Source: Clostridium peptidivorans
GTDB taxonomy: Bacteria; Bacillota; Clostridia; Clostridiales; Clostridiaceae
Direction: 5' to 3'
Assembly: GCF_900205925.1 (NCBI RefSeq)
Contig: NZ_OAOD01000004.1
Span: forward strand, 1-64,000
Length of the DNA stretch: 64,000 bases
Below the pieces are notes generated by a model that was not told the DNA's origin, searched no databases, and saw only the letters and a program-made list of their open reading frames with translations. Positions 17,279 to 26,279 of this stretch are shown piece after piece. How positions within the stretch are numbered: the stretch's first letter is position 1; each line of letters opens with the position of its first letter. Made by a program: the position numbers and the translations under genes.

Positions 17279-17662
17279 ATGAAAAAGGAAATTATAAATT
17301 GCAAAAACTCAGCTCCAGCATTAGGACCATACTCTCATGCAGTAAGAGTTGGAAACTTATTATTTGTATCAGGGAGAACTCCAAGTATGCCAGTTACTGA
17401 GGAACTTGTAGATGATAATATTGAAAATGCGACTAAAAGAGTAATTGAAAATGTTAATGATATATTAGAGGAAGCAGGAACTAAATTAGACAATGTGGTA
17501 AAAACTACAGTATTTTTAAGAGATATGAATGACTTTACTGAAATGAATAAGATTTATGGAGAATACTTTAAAGTTGATCTACCAGCAAGATCTTGTATTC
17601 AAGTTGCAAAGCTTCCTAGAAATGCAATGGTGGAAATTGAAGTAGTGGCTTATGTAGAATAG
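17279..17662 (+). CDS. RidA family enamine/imine deaminase
   Basis: The 127-residue protein is of the YjgF/YER057c/UK114 family: PALGPYSHAV at the N-terminus, VKTTVFLRDMNDF in the middle, and the C-terminal PARSCIQVAKLPRNAMVEIE with the conserved arginine that holds the substrate carboxylate. RidA hydrolyses reactive enamines released by PLP-dependent dehydratases. The next gene encodes a PLP enzyme of the threonine-synthase group, so the pairing is functionally sensible. GAGGGAGG lies 9 bases before the ATG. Confidence 0.93.
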   Translation: MKKEIINCKNSAPALGPYSHAVRVGNLLFVSGRTPSMPVTEELVDDNIENATKRVIENVNDILEEAGTKLDNVVKTTVFLRDMNDFTEMNKIYGEYFKVDLPARSCIQVAKLPRNAMVEIEVVAYVE

Positions 17663-17718
17663 AATCAAAATTTAGTTAACGGTTTTAATATATGCTTATT
17701 TGGTAAGGGGGAATAAAA

Positions 17719-18927
17719 ATGAAGAATATAAAAATGTATTGTACCAAATGCGGTAGAGAATATCCTATACAAAATGTTCATCCAAGATGTGAAGAGTGTA
17801 ATGAACCATTGGAGGTTGAACTTGTAAAAGAGGGAAAGATTAGAGAAGGAAATCCATTAAGACAAACTATCCTTGAAAGATACAGCGATTTTTTCCCATT
17901 TAATGAAGTTAATAATGATTTATCACTACATGAAGGCTTTACTCCATTAGTACCTTCTCCCAAAGTAGCAAAAAAGGTAGGAGTAAAAAAGGTTTATTTT
18001 AAAACTGAAAGCCAAAACCCTACTTGGTCATTTAAAGATAGGGGAACTTTAGCAGGAATACAGCATGCCTATAGCTTAGGATATAAAAAGGTAGGGGCAG
18101 TTTCTACAGGTAATATGGCAGTATCTGTTGCAGCTTATGGACAAAGAGCAGGCTTTGAAACATTTATACTTGTAGATAAAAATATTCCCCAGGAAAAATT
18201 AAATCCTGTAGCTATATATGGAGCTAATTTGATTAAAGTAGATGGGGACTATGGAAATTTATATTATGAAAGCCTGGAAATAGGCAAGAAGTATGGAATA
18301 TACTTTATAAATTCAGATGTTACATATAGAGTGGAAGGTTCTAAGACCATAGCTTTTGAAATATGTGAGCAATTAAATTTTGATGTTCCTGATTATGTTA
18401 TAGTTCCAACTAGTGCTGGTGGAAATATAAGAGGGATACTTAAGGGATTTGAAGAATTTAAGGCAGTAGGATTAATTGATAGAATTCCAAAGATGATATG
18501 TGCTCAAGCATCAGGCTGTTCTCCAATATTTAATGCTTATAAGGACCATAAGGAATCTATTGAAAGAGTCATAGATCATGAAACTATAGCTCATGGTATA
18601 GAAAATCCGTTTCCACCAAGTGGAAATGAAGTATTAAGAAAGATAAGAGAAAATGGTGGAATATGTGTTGCTGTAACTGATGAGGAAATAGTTAAAGCTC
18701 AAAAGGAAATGGCTGAGGAAGGAATTTTTGGTCAGCCTGAGTCTGCAGTGCCATTAGCTTCTATTAAGAAATTAGTAGCTGAAGGATATTTAAAGGATAC
18801 AGATACTGTTGCATGTGTTGTTACAGGAAGCGGCCTTAAATATACTGCTGCCTTTAAGAGGCATAATCTTAAGGCTTATGATTGTAAAATAGAGGATTTA
18901 AGTGATTTCATAGGAAATTTTAAATGA
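17719..18927 (+). CDS. Threonine synthase-like PLP enzyme with N-terminal zinc ribbon
   Basis: The 402-residue protein begins with a small zinc-ribbon-like segment (CTKCG near 8-12, CEEC near 27-30). A fold-type II PLP domain follows: PLP lysine in TWSFKDRG, phosphate-binding glycine-rich loops STGNMA and SAGGN, and C-terminal VTGSGLK. This matches class II threonine synthase, converting O-phosphohomoserine to threonine; related carbamoyltransferase-like or dehydratase paralogues cannot be excluded. No homoserine pathway genes flank it, so thrC is not assigned. It probably shares a transcript with ridA. Confidence 0.85.
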   Translation: MKNIKMYCTKCGREYPIQNVHPRCEECNEPLEVELVKEGKIREGNPLRQTILERYSDFFPFNEVNNDLSLHEGFTPLVPSPKVAKKVGVKKVYFKTESQNPTWSFKDRGTLAGIQHAYSLGYKKVGAVSTGNMAVSVAAYGQRAGFETFILVDKNIPQEKLNPVAIYGANLIKVDGDYGNLYYESLEIGKKYGIYFINSDVTYRVEGSKTIAFEICEQLNFDVPDYVIVPTSAGGNIRGILKGFEEFKAVGLIDRIPKMICAQASGCSPIFNAYKDHKESIERVIDHETIAHGIENPFPPSGNEVLRKIRENGGICVAVTDEEIVKAQKEMAEEGIFGQPESAVPLASIKKLVAEGYLKDTDTVACVVTGSGLKYTAAFKRHNLKAYDCKIEDLSDFIGNFK

Positions 18928-19061
18928 ACATGATATTTTTTATTGATATTAATTTTTTATTCTACTTAGGAGACCATAATAAAAAAATATGCTAAAAATT
19001 AGTACGTTAGGTAAATTAATACGTATAACAAGTATAGAGTAAATTTAAAGGAGGGAAAATT

Positions 19062-19739
19062 ATGAAATTCAAAAAAATATCTGCAGGAGTTTTATCTGTG
19101 GCGGTTTTATCACTTTCATCATCCACAGCCTTTGCAGCTGGTAAGGAAAATTTTAAACACGGTGGCTGTATTGACCTAGTTAAGAGAGTTATGCCTATAA
19201 GCAGTAAAATGAATCCAGAGAAACAATGTTCTTTTAACTCTTTTACTGGAACAGTTAAAAAAGTAACGGATTTTGAAGGGAGTAAAAAAGGTTCAAAGTA
19301 TGTGTTGGTAGAAGATGCAGAAGGGAAAGAATCAAACGTTATAATATCTAAAGACACTTATATTGTAGACAATGAAAAGATTGAGGTAGGATCTGTTATT
19401 ACTTGGTTCTATGATGCGAATAAACCTATGCTAATGATATATCCGCCTCAATACAATGCTGAAGTTGTTGTTATTAACAATAAAGGTCAAAATGTCAAAG
19501 TTGATAGGTTTGATAAAAATTTAGTTAGCTATGATAAATCATTAAAATTAAATATATCTGAGGATACAGAAGTTATTTTACAAAATGGAAAACCTTTTAA
19601 AGGGGAACTAAAAAATAGAAAGCTTATTGTAATGTATGGGCCATCTACAAGAAGCATACCTGCTCAAACAACTCCAACTAAAATAATTGTATTATTTGAA
19701 AAACCTGCTAATCATATTCAAAATTCAACAGGAAAATAG
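19062..19739 (+). CDS. Secreted protein of unknown function
   Basis: The 225-residue protein has a clear signal peptide (MKFKKISAGVLSVAVLSLSS, cleavage after AFA) and a beta-rich mature part with short repeated strands (VLVEDAEGKESNVIISKDT, VVVINNKGQNVKVDRFDKN). The spacing of these segments hints at two related OB-like or stalk-like subdomains. AAAGGAGGG precedes the ATG, and it has its own terminator. Family not recognised. Confidence 0.78.
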   Translation: MKFKKISAGVLSVAVLSLSSSTAFAAGKENFKHGGCIDLVKRVMPISSKMNPEKQCSFNSFTGTVKKVTDFEGSKKGSKYVLVEDAEGKESNVIISKDTYIVDNEKIEVGSVITWFYDANKPMLMIYPPQYNAEVVVINNKGQNVKVDRFDKNLVSYDKSLKLNISEDTEVILQNGKPFKGELKNRKLIVMYGPSTRSIPAQTTPTKIIVLFEKPANHIQNSTGK

Positions 19740-19781
19740 AGAGTAAAATTTTCAGTGACATATAGTAATAAACAATAATAA

Positions 19782-19808
19782 AAGTCAGCTAGAGGCTGGC
19801 TTTTTTTG
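19782..19808 (+). terminator. Terminator of the 19062 gene
   Basis: AAGTCAGC pairs with GCTGGCTT around TAGAG, followed by TTTTTTTG. A very similar terminator occurs at 26125-26154. Confidence 0.88.
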
Positions 19809-19821
19809 TTAAGGCGAAATT

Positions 19822-20205
19822 TTACATCTCTCTTTCAAAGCCTTTATATCTAGTGCCTTGAAAGGTGAGCCTTCCAGTATCCCCTTCAACTAGTAATCCA
19901 AATTCATCTGCGCTAACATTAAACTCCATTCTATCTCCACTTTCTACTTCAAAAGTAACATAGTAAGTTGTTGAATGGCTTGTATGATGCATATTATCAT
20001 TGTCATGATGAGTATGGCTAGAGACATTTGTTCTTTTTGTTACGACCTTTGACCAAATAGTAAGTACAGGTTGTGAATTATTATACCTTGTTGTTTTGAC
20101 TGAACCAACTATGCTGAATATAAAACCACCAATAACTAAACAAAAAACAATAATCATAAAAATGGGCGAAAAATAATCAAACAAGAAATTGTCAAAAGGA
20201 CTCAT
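19822..20205 (-). CDS. DUF2500 family membrane-anchored protein
   Basis: The 127-residue protein has one N-terminal transmembrane helix (about 14-34). A domain follows with the family-typical YYVTFEVESGDRMEFNV and GRLTFQGTRYKGFER motifs and a His-rich loop (HTHHDNDNMHH). AAAGGGAGG precedes the ATG. Function unknown. Confidence 0.88.
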   Translation of the reverse strand: MSPFDNFLFDYFSPIFMIIVFCLVIGGFIFSIVGSVKTTRYNNSQPVLTIWSKVVTKRTNVSSHTHHDNDNMHHTSHSTTYYVTFEVESGDRMEFNVSADEFGLLVEGDTGRLTFQGTRYKGFEREM

Positions 20206-20357
20206 ATATATACCTCCCTTTATAATGAATAGATTTTTTAGAGTAGCATAAAAATTAATTTGTTTATATTTTAAAAAAGAGAATACATAGATTATGCTTT
20301 ATGCAAATTTATGTATCCTCTTAATTTTTATATCCATTAGAAAGTTTATGATATTTT

Positions 20358-20948
20358 TTACTTAATAAATTTACATGGAAACTGTCTGATAATACCCTTT
20401 GCCATCATATCAGCCATTTCCAGAATTTCCATCTCCATCTTATCGTACACATCAATACTAGCTGCATAATCTTTAGTAAGCATGTAAACTGCTTCAGCTT
20501 TAACAAATTTCAAGTGCTTATAAAGCATTATTCTCCAGTCTCTTTCAGACCAACAAGGATTGATACAAGCAAGGAAAGCAGCAATTTCATCTGCATTGCT
20601 ATACCACTGTTTTTCAATGTCTGCAGCTAATTTAGTATCTCCAGCTTTAGCTGCGTTAACAAGTTGTGCTGCAAGGGTTAAATGACTTGTTAATAAGTCA
20701 CTAAATTTTGAAGCAATTTTGTCCCCATAGAAAGGCTTTAATGCCATTTCAAAATCTACAGGGTTTCGAAGAAGTCTTTTAGTAACAAAGCTAACATCTG
20801 GTAAATCTTGTGTTAAACTTACTATAGCCATCCTTGTCCAGGCACCATGTTGCTCCCAGAGCATACGAATTTCATTTATTAAATCTAGTTGTGATTTAGT
20901 AATACATATGTTAGTATAGCAAAGCTTTTGTAATGGACAAAAATACAA
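20358..20948 (-). CDS. Helical protein of unknown function
   Basis: The 196-residue protein is rich in helix. Conserved-looking blocks are LWEQHGAWTRMAIVSL, LLRNPVDFE and WYSNADEIAAFLACINPCWSERDW. Similar proteins are often labelled acetylglutamate kinase in databases without carrying that fold, so no enzyme name is given. TTG 20948 is taken as start because AAGTGGTGAT lies just before it; GTG 20960 is the longer option with no ribosome binding site. It is divergently transcribed from the dipeptidase across a symmetric promoter region. Confidence 0.72.
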   Translation of the reverse strand: MYFCPLQKLCYTNICITKSQLDLINEIRMLWEQHGAWTRMAIVSLTQDLPDVSFVTKRLLRNPVDFEMALKPFYGDKIASKFSDLLTSHLTLAAQLVNAAKAGDTKLAADIEKQWYSNADEIAAFLACINPCWSERDWRIMLYKHLKFVKAEAVYMLTKDYAASIDVYDKMEMEILEMADMMAKGIIRQFPCKFIK

Positions 20949-20970
20949 ATTTATCACCACTTAAAAAATT

Positions 20971-21075
20971 ATTATAACTTATAATATGATTATGAACATA
21001 AAAAGTTACATATGCTTCATAAAAGTTTAAATTTTTTATTTTATGTTTATATTTTAACATTATAAGTTATATAAT
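20971..21075. promoter_or_regulatory. Divergent promoter region with 12-bp inverted arms
   Basis: ATAACTTATAAT (20974-20985) and ATTATAAGTTAT (21059-21070) are exact inverted copies. Each arm lies next to an outward-facing TATAAT (minus strand 20976-20971; plus strand 21070-21075). The layout suggests mirror-image promoters sharing one regulator site type. Confidence 0.45.
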
Positions 21076-21100
21076 AAGATAAAGTAAGGAGGCGATAGGA

Positions 21101-22039
21101 ATGAATTTCATAGATATGCATTGTGATACTATATACAAGCTTATGGATGATCCAAGGTTTAGTTTGTATAAGAATAATTTTTCGATTGATATAGAAAAGA
21201 TGAAAAGAGCAAATTATAAGGCACAGTTCTTTGCTATGTTTGTGGATGCAGAAGAAACGCCAAATAGATTAAATAGGGCACTTGATATGGCAAATAGATT
21301 TCACCTGGAAATGGATAAAAGTAAAGAATATATAAAACTTGTTACAAATTATGATGAATTTAAAAGTAATGAGAGCCAAGGTAAGATTTCAGCTTTTTTA
21401 ACCATAGAAGAAGGAGGAGTCTTAGAAGGGGATATTTCAAACCTAAAGAAATTTTATGATTTAGGGGTAAGACTTATGACCCTTACATGGAATTTTAAAA
21501 ATGAAATAGGATATCCTGCTTATGATAGAGCAAATAATCATAAAGGATTAACTTCCTTTGGTATAGAAGTTATAGATCAAATGAATAATCTTGGAATAAT
21601 AATAGATGTATCCCATCTTTCAGATGGGGGATTTTATGATGTAGTTAAGTATTCGAAACATCCCTTTGTGGCATCACACTCTAATGCTAGAGCAGTGCAA
21701 AATCATCAAAGAAATTTAACAGATGAAATGATAAGGATTTTATCAAATAAAGGTGGAGTTACAGGAATAAACTTTTGTACAGAATTTCTTGCAGAAGATA
21801 GAATAAGCAAAGTGGAGGATATGGTTAATCATATAAAGCATATTAAAAATATAGGTGGAGTAGATGTTATAGCTTTAGGTACAGATTTTGATGGTATACA
21901 TTCTAAAGTAGAAATAGAGGATGCTTCACAAATGGGTAAGCTTGTTTATGCCCTTGAAAAGGAAAAATTTTCAGCAGGTGAAATAGAAAAAATATGTTAT
22001 AAAAATGTAGAAAGAGTTATAAGAGATACGCTAAAGTAA
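21101..22039 (+). CDS. Membrane-dipeptidase-type M19 peptidase
   Basis: The 312-residue amidohydrolase-fold enzyme starts FIDMHCDT with the HxD zinc motif. It has the EEGG segment (about 107-110) carrying the bridging glutamate, LTWNFKNEIGYP, VSHLSDGGF, ASHSNARAV and ALGTDFDGI. These are the metal and substrate residues of renal-dipeptidase-like enzymes, which cleave dipeptides. Bacterial relatives of this size are cytoplasmic; there is no signal peptide. AAGGAGG lies 8 bases before the ATG. The next gene begins 12 bases after the stop. Confidence 0.93.
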   Translation: MNFIDMHCDTIYKLMDDPRFSLYKNNFSIDIEKMKRANYKAQFFAMFVDAEETPNRLNRALDMANRFHLEMDKSKEYIKLVTNYDEFKSNESQGKISAFLTIEEGGVLEGDISNLKKFYDLGVRLMTLTWNFKNEIGYPAYDRANNHKGLTSFGIEVIDQMNNLGIIIDVSHLSDGGFYDVVKYSKHPFVASHSNARAVQNHQRNLTDEMIRILSNKGGVTGINFCTEFLAEDRISKVEDMVNHIKHIKNIGGVDVIALGTDFDGIHSKVEIEDASQMGKLVYALEKEKFSAGEIEKICYKNVERVIRDTLK

Positions 22040-22051
22040 AGGATGGTTGAT

Positions 22052-22870
22052 ATGAAGCAGTTTAAGTTGGGGATTTTTTCTTGGTTTGGATATATAATGC
22101 CCTTTGAAGAAAGAATAAAGATTATAAAGGAAGCAGGCTTTGATGCTGTGTCTATATGGTGGGAAGATGAGTTTCAAGATGCTCAAAATAGTATAATTCT
22201 AAAAAAGGAAAATATGCCTGAAATTATTTCAAAATATGGACTTGTTCTAGAGAATATTCATGCACCTTTTACAAATACAAATGATTTTTGGATAGGAGAT
22301 TTAGCTACAAGAAAAGCCCTTGTAAAGCAGTATATAGGATGGATTGAAGATTGCAGTAAATTTAATATACCTATAATGGTAATGCATGTATCGGAGTTTT
22401 TTAAGATAGAAAAGCCTAATGTACTTGGAATAGAATGTTTCTTAGAAATAGTAAAGGCAGCGGAAAATTTAGGAGTAAAAATTGCCATAGAAAATACTGA
22501 TTATAATATATTTGTGGATTATATACTTTCAAATATAAGCTCTCCTAATTTGGGATTTTGCTTTGACACATCTCATAATGTGATTTCTGAGGGAGAAAAA
22601 ATCAACTTATTACAAAAGCATGGACATAGATTATTTGCAACTCATATATCAGATAATGATGGAATAAAGGATAGACATTGGATACCTTACAACGGAAATA
22701 TTGATTGGAATACATTAAAAAGGGATTTCCCAATTGAAACATACAAAGGAGTTTTAGGCATGGAACTTCACACAAGGGAAGACGAAAAGGAACTCACTCC
22801 AAAAGAATTTGTGGAAAAAGCCTACTTTAATATGAATAAACTAAGAAAGTTTTTAGAAGATAGGAATTAG
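22052..22870 (+). CDS. Sugar phosphate isomerase/epimerase-like TIM-barrel protein
   Basis: The 272-residue protein is of the xylose-isomerase-like/AP endonuclease 2 barrel family: GFDAVSIWW, NIHAPF, AIENTD, FCFDTSHN and ATHISDNDG hold the expected metal ligands (E, D, H, E). The start is ATG 22052, 8 bases after AAAGGA; ATG 22043 sits on the ribosome binding site itself. It is probably co-transcribed with the dipeptidase. Substrate unknown. Confidence 0.85.
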   Translation: MKQFKLGIFSWFGYIMPFEERIKIIKEAGFDAVSIWWEDEFQDAQNSIILKKENMPEIISKYGLVLENIHAPFTNTNDFWIGDLATRKALVKQYIGWIEDCSKFNIPIMVMHVSEFFKIEKPNVLGIECFLEIVKAAENLGVKIAIENTDYNIFVDYILSNISSPNLGFCFDTSHNVISEGEKINLLQKHGHRLFATHISDNDGIKDRHWIPYNGNIDWNTLKRDFPIETYKGVLGMELHTREDEKELTPKEFVEKAYFNMNKLRKFLEDRN

Positions 22871-22934
22871 ATGCACTAAGCATATAATATCATATTTTAA
22901 TATGATATAATAATGATAAATTAATATTTTTATT

Positions 22935-23165
22935 ACTATGAAGGGGAATAGTAGATTTTAAAATCTTTTTAAAGAGAGGAAGCCGTTGGTGAGAGGCTTC
23001 TAAAAGAATAATTTTGAACCAGCCTCTGAGTTCTGTACCGAAATAATAGTAGGCTACAGCGGAATTTTACCGTTAAAAGAATGAGTGAATATATTATTTT
23101 TATATATTAACAAGGGTGGTACCACCGTAAGCTCGGTCCCTATTTGGGGATTGGGGCTTTTTTGC
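22935..23165 (+). promoter_or_regulatory. T-box riboswitch (proline) upstream of proS
   Basis: Conserved T-box elements are present in order: AGAGAG (22973-22978), the apical GTTGGTGAGAGGC region, GAACCAGCCTCTGAG (23016-23030), GTAGGCTACAGCGG, the T-box AACAAGGGTGGTACCACCG (23109-23127), and a terminator ending in a T-run near 23160. CCA at 23019-23021 is the best specifier candidate, a proline codon matching the downstream proS. Uncharged tRNA-Pro would stabilise the antiterminator and raise expression. Confidence 0.93.
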
Positions 23166-23264
23166 TTTTTGGAAATCATAAAGAAATTGAGGTAGAATTT
23201 ACTTCAGTTTTAGAGTATATTCATAAATAATTTTAAACAATTAAAAGTTTAGGAGGAAATAAAA

Positions 23265-24701
23265 ATGGGAAAACAAAAAAAATTCGTTGAGGCCATAACT
23301 TCCATGGATATAGACTTTGCTAAGTGGTATACTGACATCGTAAAAAAGGCTGAGCTTATTGATTATTCAAGTGTTAAAGGATGTATGATTATTCGTCCTT
23401 ATGGATATGCCATATGGGAAAATATACAGAAATATTTAGATGAAAGATTTAAAGAAACAGGGCATGAAAATGTATATATGCCAATGTTTATCCCTGAGAG
23501 CTTACTTCAAAAGGAAAAAGATCACGTTGAAGGCTTTGCTCCAGAGGTTGCTTGGGTTACTCATGGAGGTACTGAAGAGCTTGCTGAAAGACTATGTGTT
23601 CGTCCTACATCTGAGACTTTATTCTGCGATCACTATGCAAAGATAATTCAATCTTATAATGATCTTCCAAAGAAATATAATCAGTGGTGTTCTGTGGTAA
23701 GATGGGAAAAAACAACTCGTCCTTTCCTAAGAACAACAGAATTCTTGTGGCAAGAAGGACATACAGCTCATGCAACAGCTGAAGAATCTGAAGAAGAAAC
23801 TATACATATGTTAAATGTTTATGCTAACTTCTGCGAAAATGTTTTAGCTATCCCTGTAGTAAAAGGACAAAAGACAGAGAAGGAGAAGTTTGCTGGAGCA
23901 AAAGCTACTTATACAATAGAAAGCTTAATGCATGATGGTAAGGCTCTTCAAAGCGGTACATCACATAACTTTGGTGATAACTTTGCAAAAGCATTTAATA
24001 TTCAATATACTGATAAAAATAGCCAGCTTCAATATGTACACCAAACTTCTTGGGGAATGACAACTAGACTTATTGGAGCAATAATAATGGTACATGGTGA
24101 TGACAGCGGTCTTAAGCTTCCACCAAGAATTGCTCCAACTCAAGTTATGATAGTACCAATTGCGCAACACAAAGAAGGAGTTATTGAAAAGGCTCAAGAG
24201 CTTAAATCAAGAATATCTAAGGTTGCTAAAGTTGGCATAGATATTAGTGATAAGATGCCTGGCTGGAAATTTAATGAATACGAAATGAAGGGTATCCCAG
24301 TTCGTATTGAAGTTGGACCAAAGGATATAGAGAACAACCAAGTTGTACTTGTAAGACGTGATACACGCGAAAAACTAATAATATCAATGGATGAACTTGA
24401 GACTGTCATACCAAAGCTTTTAGATGATATTCATAATGCTATGTATGAGCACGCTTTAAATCACAGAAAAGAAAATACTTTCACTGCAGCAACTTTAGAT
24501 GAATTTAAAGATATTGCAGAAAATAAACCTGGCTTTATAAAAGCTATGTGGTGCGGAGATAGAGCTTGTGAAGAAAAGCTTAAAGAAGTTGCTGGAGTAA
24601 CCTCAAGATGTATTCCATTTGAACAAGAAAATATTTTCGATAAATGTATCTGCTGCGGTGGCGAAGCTAAACACATGGTATGCTGGGGAAAAGCGTACTA
24701 G
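23265..24701 (+). CDS. proS: Prolyl-tRNA synthetase, archaeal/eukaryal type
   Basis: The 478-residue class II synthetase charges tRNA-Pro. Motif 2 ([26 protein letters not shown] region) and motif 3 are visible, followed by the anticodon-binding domain. The C-terminal extension has a cysteine cluster (CGDRAC, CICCGG) and ends in tyrosine, as in the archaeal/eukaryal type. The editing insertion found in the roughly 570-residue bacterial type is absent. Such short ProRS genes occur in clostridia. It is preceded by a T-box. GGAGG precedes ATG 23265. Confidence 0.96.
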   Translation: MGKQKKFVEAITSMDIDFAKWYTDIVKKAELIDYSSVKGCMIIRPYGYAIWENIQKYLDERFKETGHENVYMPMFIPESLLQKEKDHVEGFAPEVAWVTHGGTEELAERLCVRPTSETLFCDHYAKIIQSYNDLPKKYNQWCSVVRWEKTTRPFLRTTEFLWQEGHTAHATAEESEEETIHMLNVYANFCENVLAIPVVKGQKTEKEKFAGAKATYTIESLMHDGKALQSGTSHNFGDNFAKAFNIQYTDKNSQLQYVHQTSWGMTTRLIGAIIMVHGDDSGLKLPPRIAPTQVMIVPIAQHKEGVIEKAQELKSRISKVAKVGIDISDKMPGWKFNEYEMKGIPVRIEVGPKDIENNQVVLVRRDTREKLIISMDELETVIPKLLDDIHNAMYEHALNHRKENTFTAATLDEFKDIAENKPGFIKAMWCGDRACEEKLKEVAGVTSRCIPFEQENIFDKCICCGGEAKHMVCWGKAY

Positions 24702-24880
24702 AAGTACTAGCTAATATCTAATCACTAGTTATTAATTTTTTAATAATAATTAATAATTTGAGAAGAAATTTAGGAAACTGAATTTCTTTCTTTTAGCTGT
24801 GATAATTTAATACAGAAGTATAAGGGGTAACTTTAAAAAATATTTAAAAGAAAATAAGGAATAAAGATTATGATGAAAAT

Positions 24881-24902
24881 AGAGCAGAAATGCTCTTTTT
24901 TG
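24881..24902 (+). terminator. Terminator with GAAA tetraloop
   Basis: AGAGCA-GAAA-TGCTCT is followed by TTTTTG. It lies 180 bases after proS. The stretch 24702-24880 holds a weaker A/T hairpin (near 24761-24793) and no gene. Confidence 0.75.
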
Positions 24903-24953
24903 TTTTTATAATAAACATCGTAATTGTTAAGATATAAATTATAGAGAGTATAA

Positions 24954-24984
24954 AAAAACTTCAGCTCTCATTGCTGAAGTTTTT
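24954..24984. terminator. Bidirectional terminator
   Basis: AAAAACTTCAGC pairs with GCTGAAGTTTTT around TCTCATT. It can serve either strand. From 24985 to 25139 no gene is visible; GGGGCTGTTTAAA just after it resembles an IS end but no element follows. Confidence 0.8.
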
Positions 24985-25139
24985 AATGGGGCTGTTTAAA
25001 TGGAGTATTTTCGTATGTAACTGTATTATGGACAAATTGGTTTAAATTTATACAATATTTTTAAACTATTAATAGTCCACCTAAATTAAGTTAACTCTTT
25101 AATTAAAACTATATCAGAAATAGCAATTATGAAAGTTTT

Positions 25140-25676
25140 TTATCTTTTATTTTTTATAATTTTAATCAAATCAGTATTATTTCCACCAACCCAGCTTTTA
25201 TTATCTAGAACTCTAAAGATAAATTCCCCAGTTTCTGTTGATTCTATGACATTTTTATCTCCGGATTTATAAACTAAATTAATAGTAAATTGAGGATCGC
25301 TCTCTTGGCTTCCCTTGTTTACGGTAACCTTTGTGTTTAATATAGAGTCATAAACTTTTTTTATAAAATCCTTATCCTTATCAATACTATATGTAGTCTT
25401 AGAATTATTATATATTATTTCCATACTACTTACTTGATTAAAGTCATTTGTTACAATATTTTGTTTTGAATTATTCACTATAGTTGTATTTGGAGAGGTC
25501 TTTTTACTTTTGCTAGAGTTATTTTTTGTACTATTAGACTCTTGTTTTTTAGTATTATTATCATTTTTGCTAACATCTTGCTTTTAATCTACTTGTTTTT
25601 GTTCTACAGATGTATTTGTTTGGGAAGAAGTAGTCGTATCAACATTAAAAATGTCGTAATTTCTTTCTTCTTGACA
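25140..25676 (-). pseudogene. Degraded gene for a Ser/Thr/Asn-rich protein
   Basis: The frame that ends at 25140 stays open upstream to about 25676 except for one TAA at 25584-25586. The part after the stop codes a Lys/Ser/Asn-rich linker and a C-terminal beta domain (MEIIYNNSKTTYSIDKDKDF region to the end). The part before it codes a Thr/Ser/Gln-rich stretch. A hydrophobic helix that could be the original N-terminal anchor (VIIIFIIQNI) lies upstream in a different frame. This pattern fits an exported or membrane-anchored protein broken by a nonsense change and a frameshift. GTG 25478 could still give a 112-residue remnant. Confidence 0.6.
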
Positions 25677-25822
25677 AACGAACGTATGTTCTGTATAATA
25701 AAAATAATTATTACAGGAATATTATATAAAGTTTACTCATATATTTGTTATATATAAGGCATCTTAATTAAATGAGATGTGTTCATTTATAACAAAAGCA
25801 AGAATAAATGGGGGTTGTACGT

Positions 25823-26056
25823 ATGAATAATAAATTGTTTGTCAAGATATATTATAATGTTAATGGCAGTGGAGTTTCAGAAGGAGATGCTGCAAAGTAT
25901 TTAATTGGTGGGGGATTTTATAATAAGGAAGGCGGACACTTTACATTTAAGGCAAGAAGTTTAGATGAGGCAAAGCTTATAGCAAATGATCTTTCCTATA
26001 AAAATAAGCTTAAAAATTTAAATTTATTTTTATTACCAGATTCAATTGTGAGTTAA
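25823..26056 (+). CDS. Small conserved-looking protein of unknown function
   Basis: The 77-residue soluble protein (KLFVKIYYNVNG start, GGGFYNKEGGHFTFKARSLDEA centre) looks like a compact alpha/beta domain. ATG 25823 is preferred because the GGGGG ribosome binding stretch lies at 25810-25814, after the alternative ATG 25808. It has its own terminator. Family not recognised. Confidence 0.65.
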   Translation: MNNKLFVKIYYNVNGSGVSEGDAAKYLIGGGFYNKEGGHFTFKARSLDEAKLIANDLSYKNKLKNLNLFLLPDSIVS

Positions 26057-26124
26057 TATAGAAGTAAAAAATAAAAAGTTTATATATAAAACAAGATATC
26101 CTTATAATAAATATTAATTATATA

Positions 26125-26154
26125 AAAGTCAGCTAGTATTTAGCTGGCTTTTTT
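26125..26154 (+). terminator. Terminator of the 25823 gene
   Basis: GTCAGCTA pairs with TAGCTGGC followed by TTTTTTG; nearly the same hairpin as at 19782-19808. Confidence 0.85.
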
Positions 26155-26279
26155 GAGTGCGCAAAAATTATTACAATGTTGTATAAGGTATAGAGAAATT
26201 ATTATATAATGAGAATAATATAAAGTTTTATATGAATGATTTACTTTAAAGAAAATAAATTAAAATAGGGAGAGTTTTT

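Noticed and set aside
24985..25139. IS1182-type end (GGGGCTGTTTAAA)
   Set aside because: One short match only, with no partner end and no transposase.
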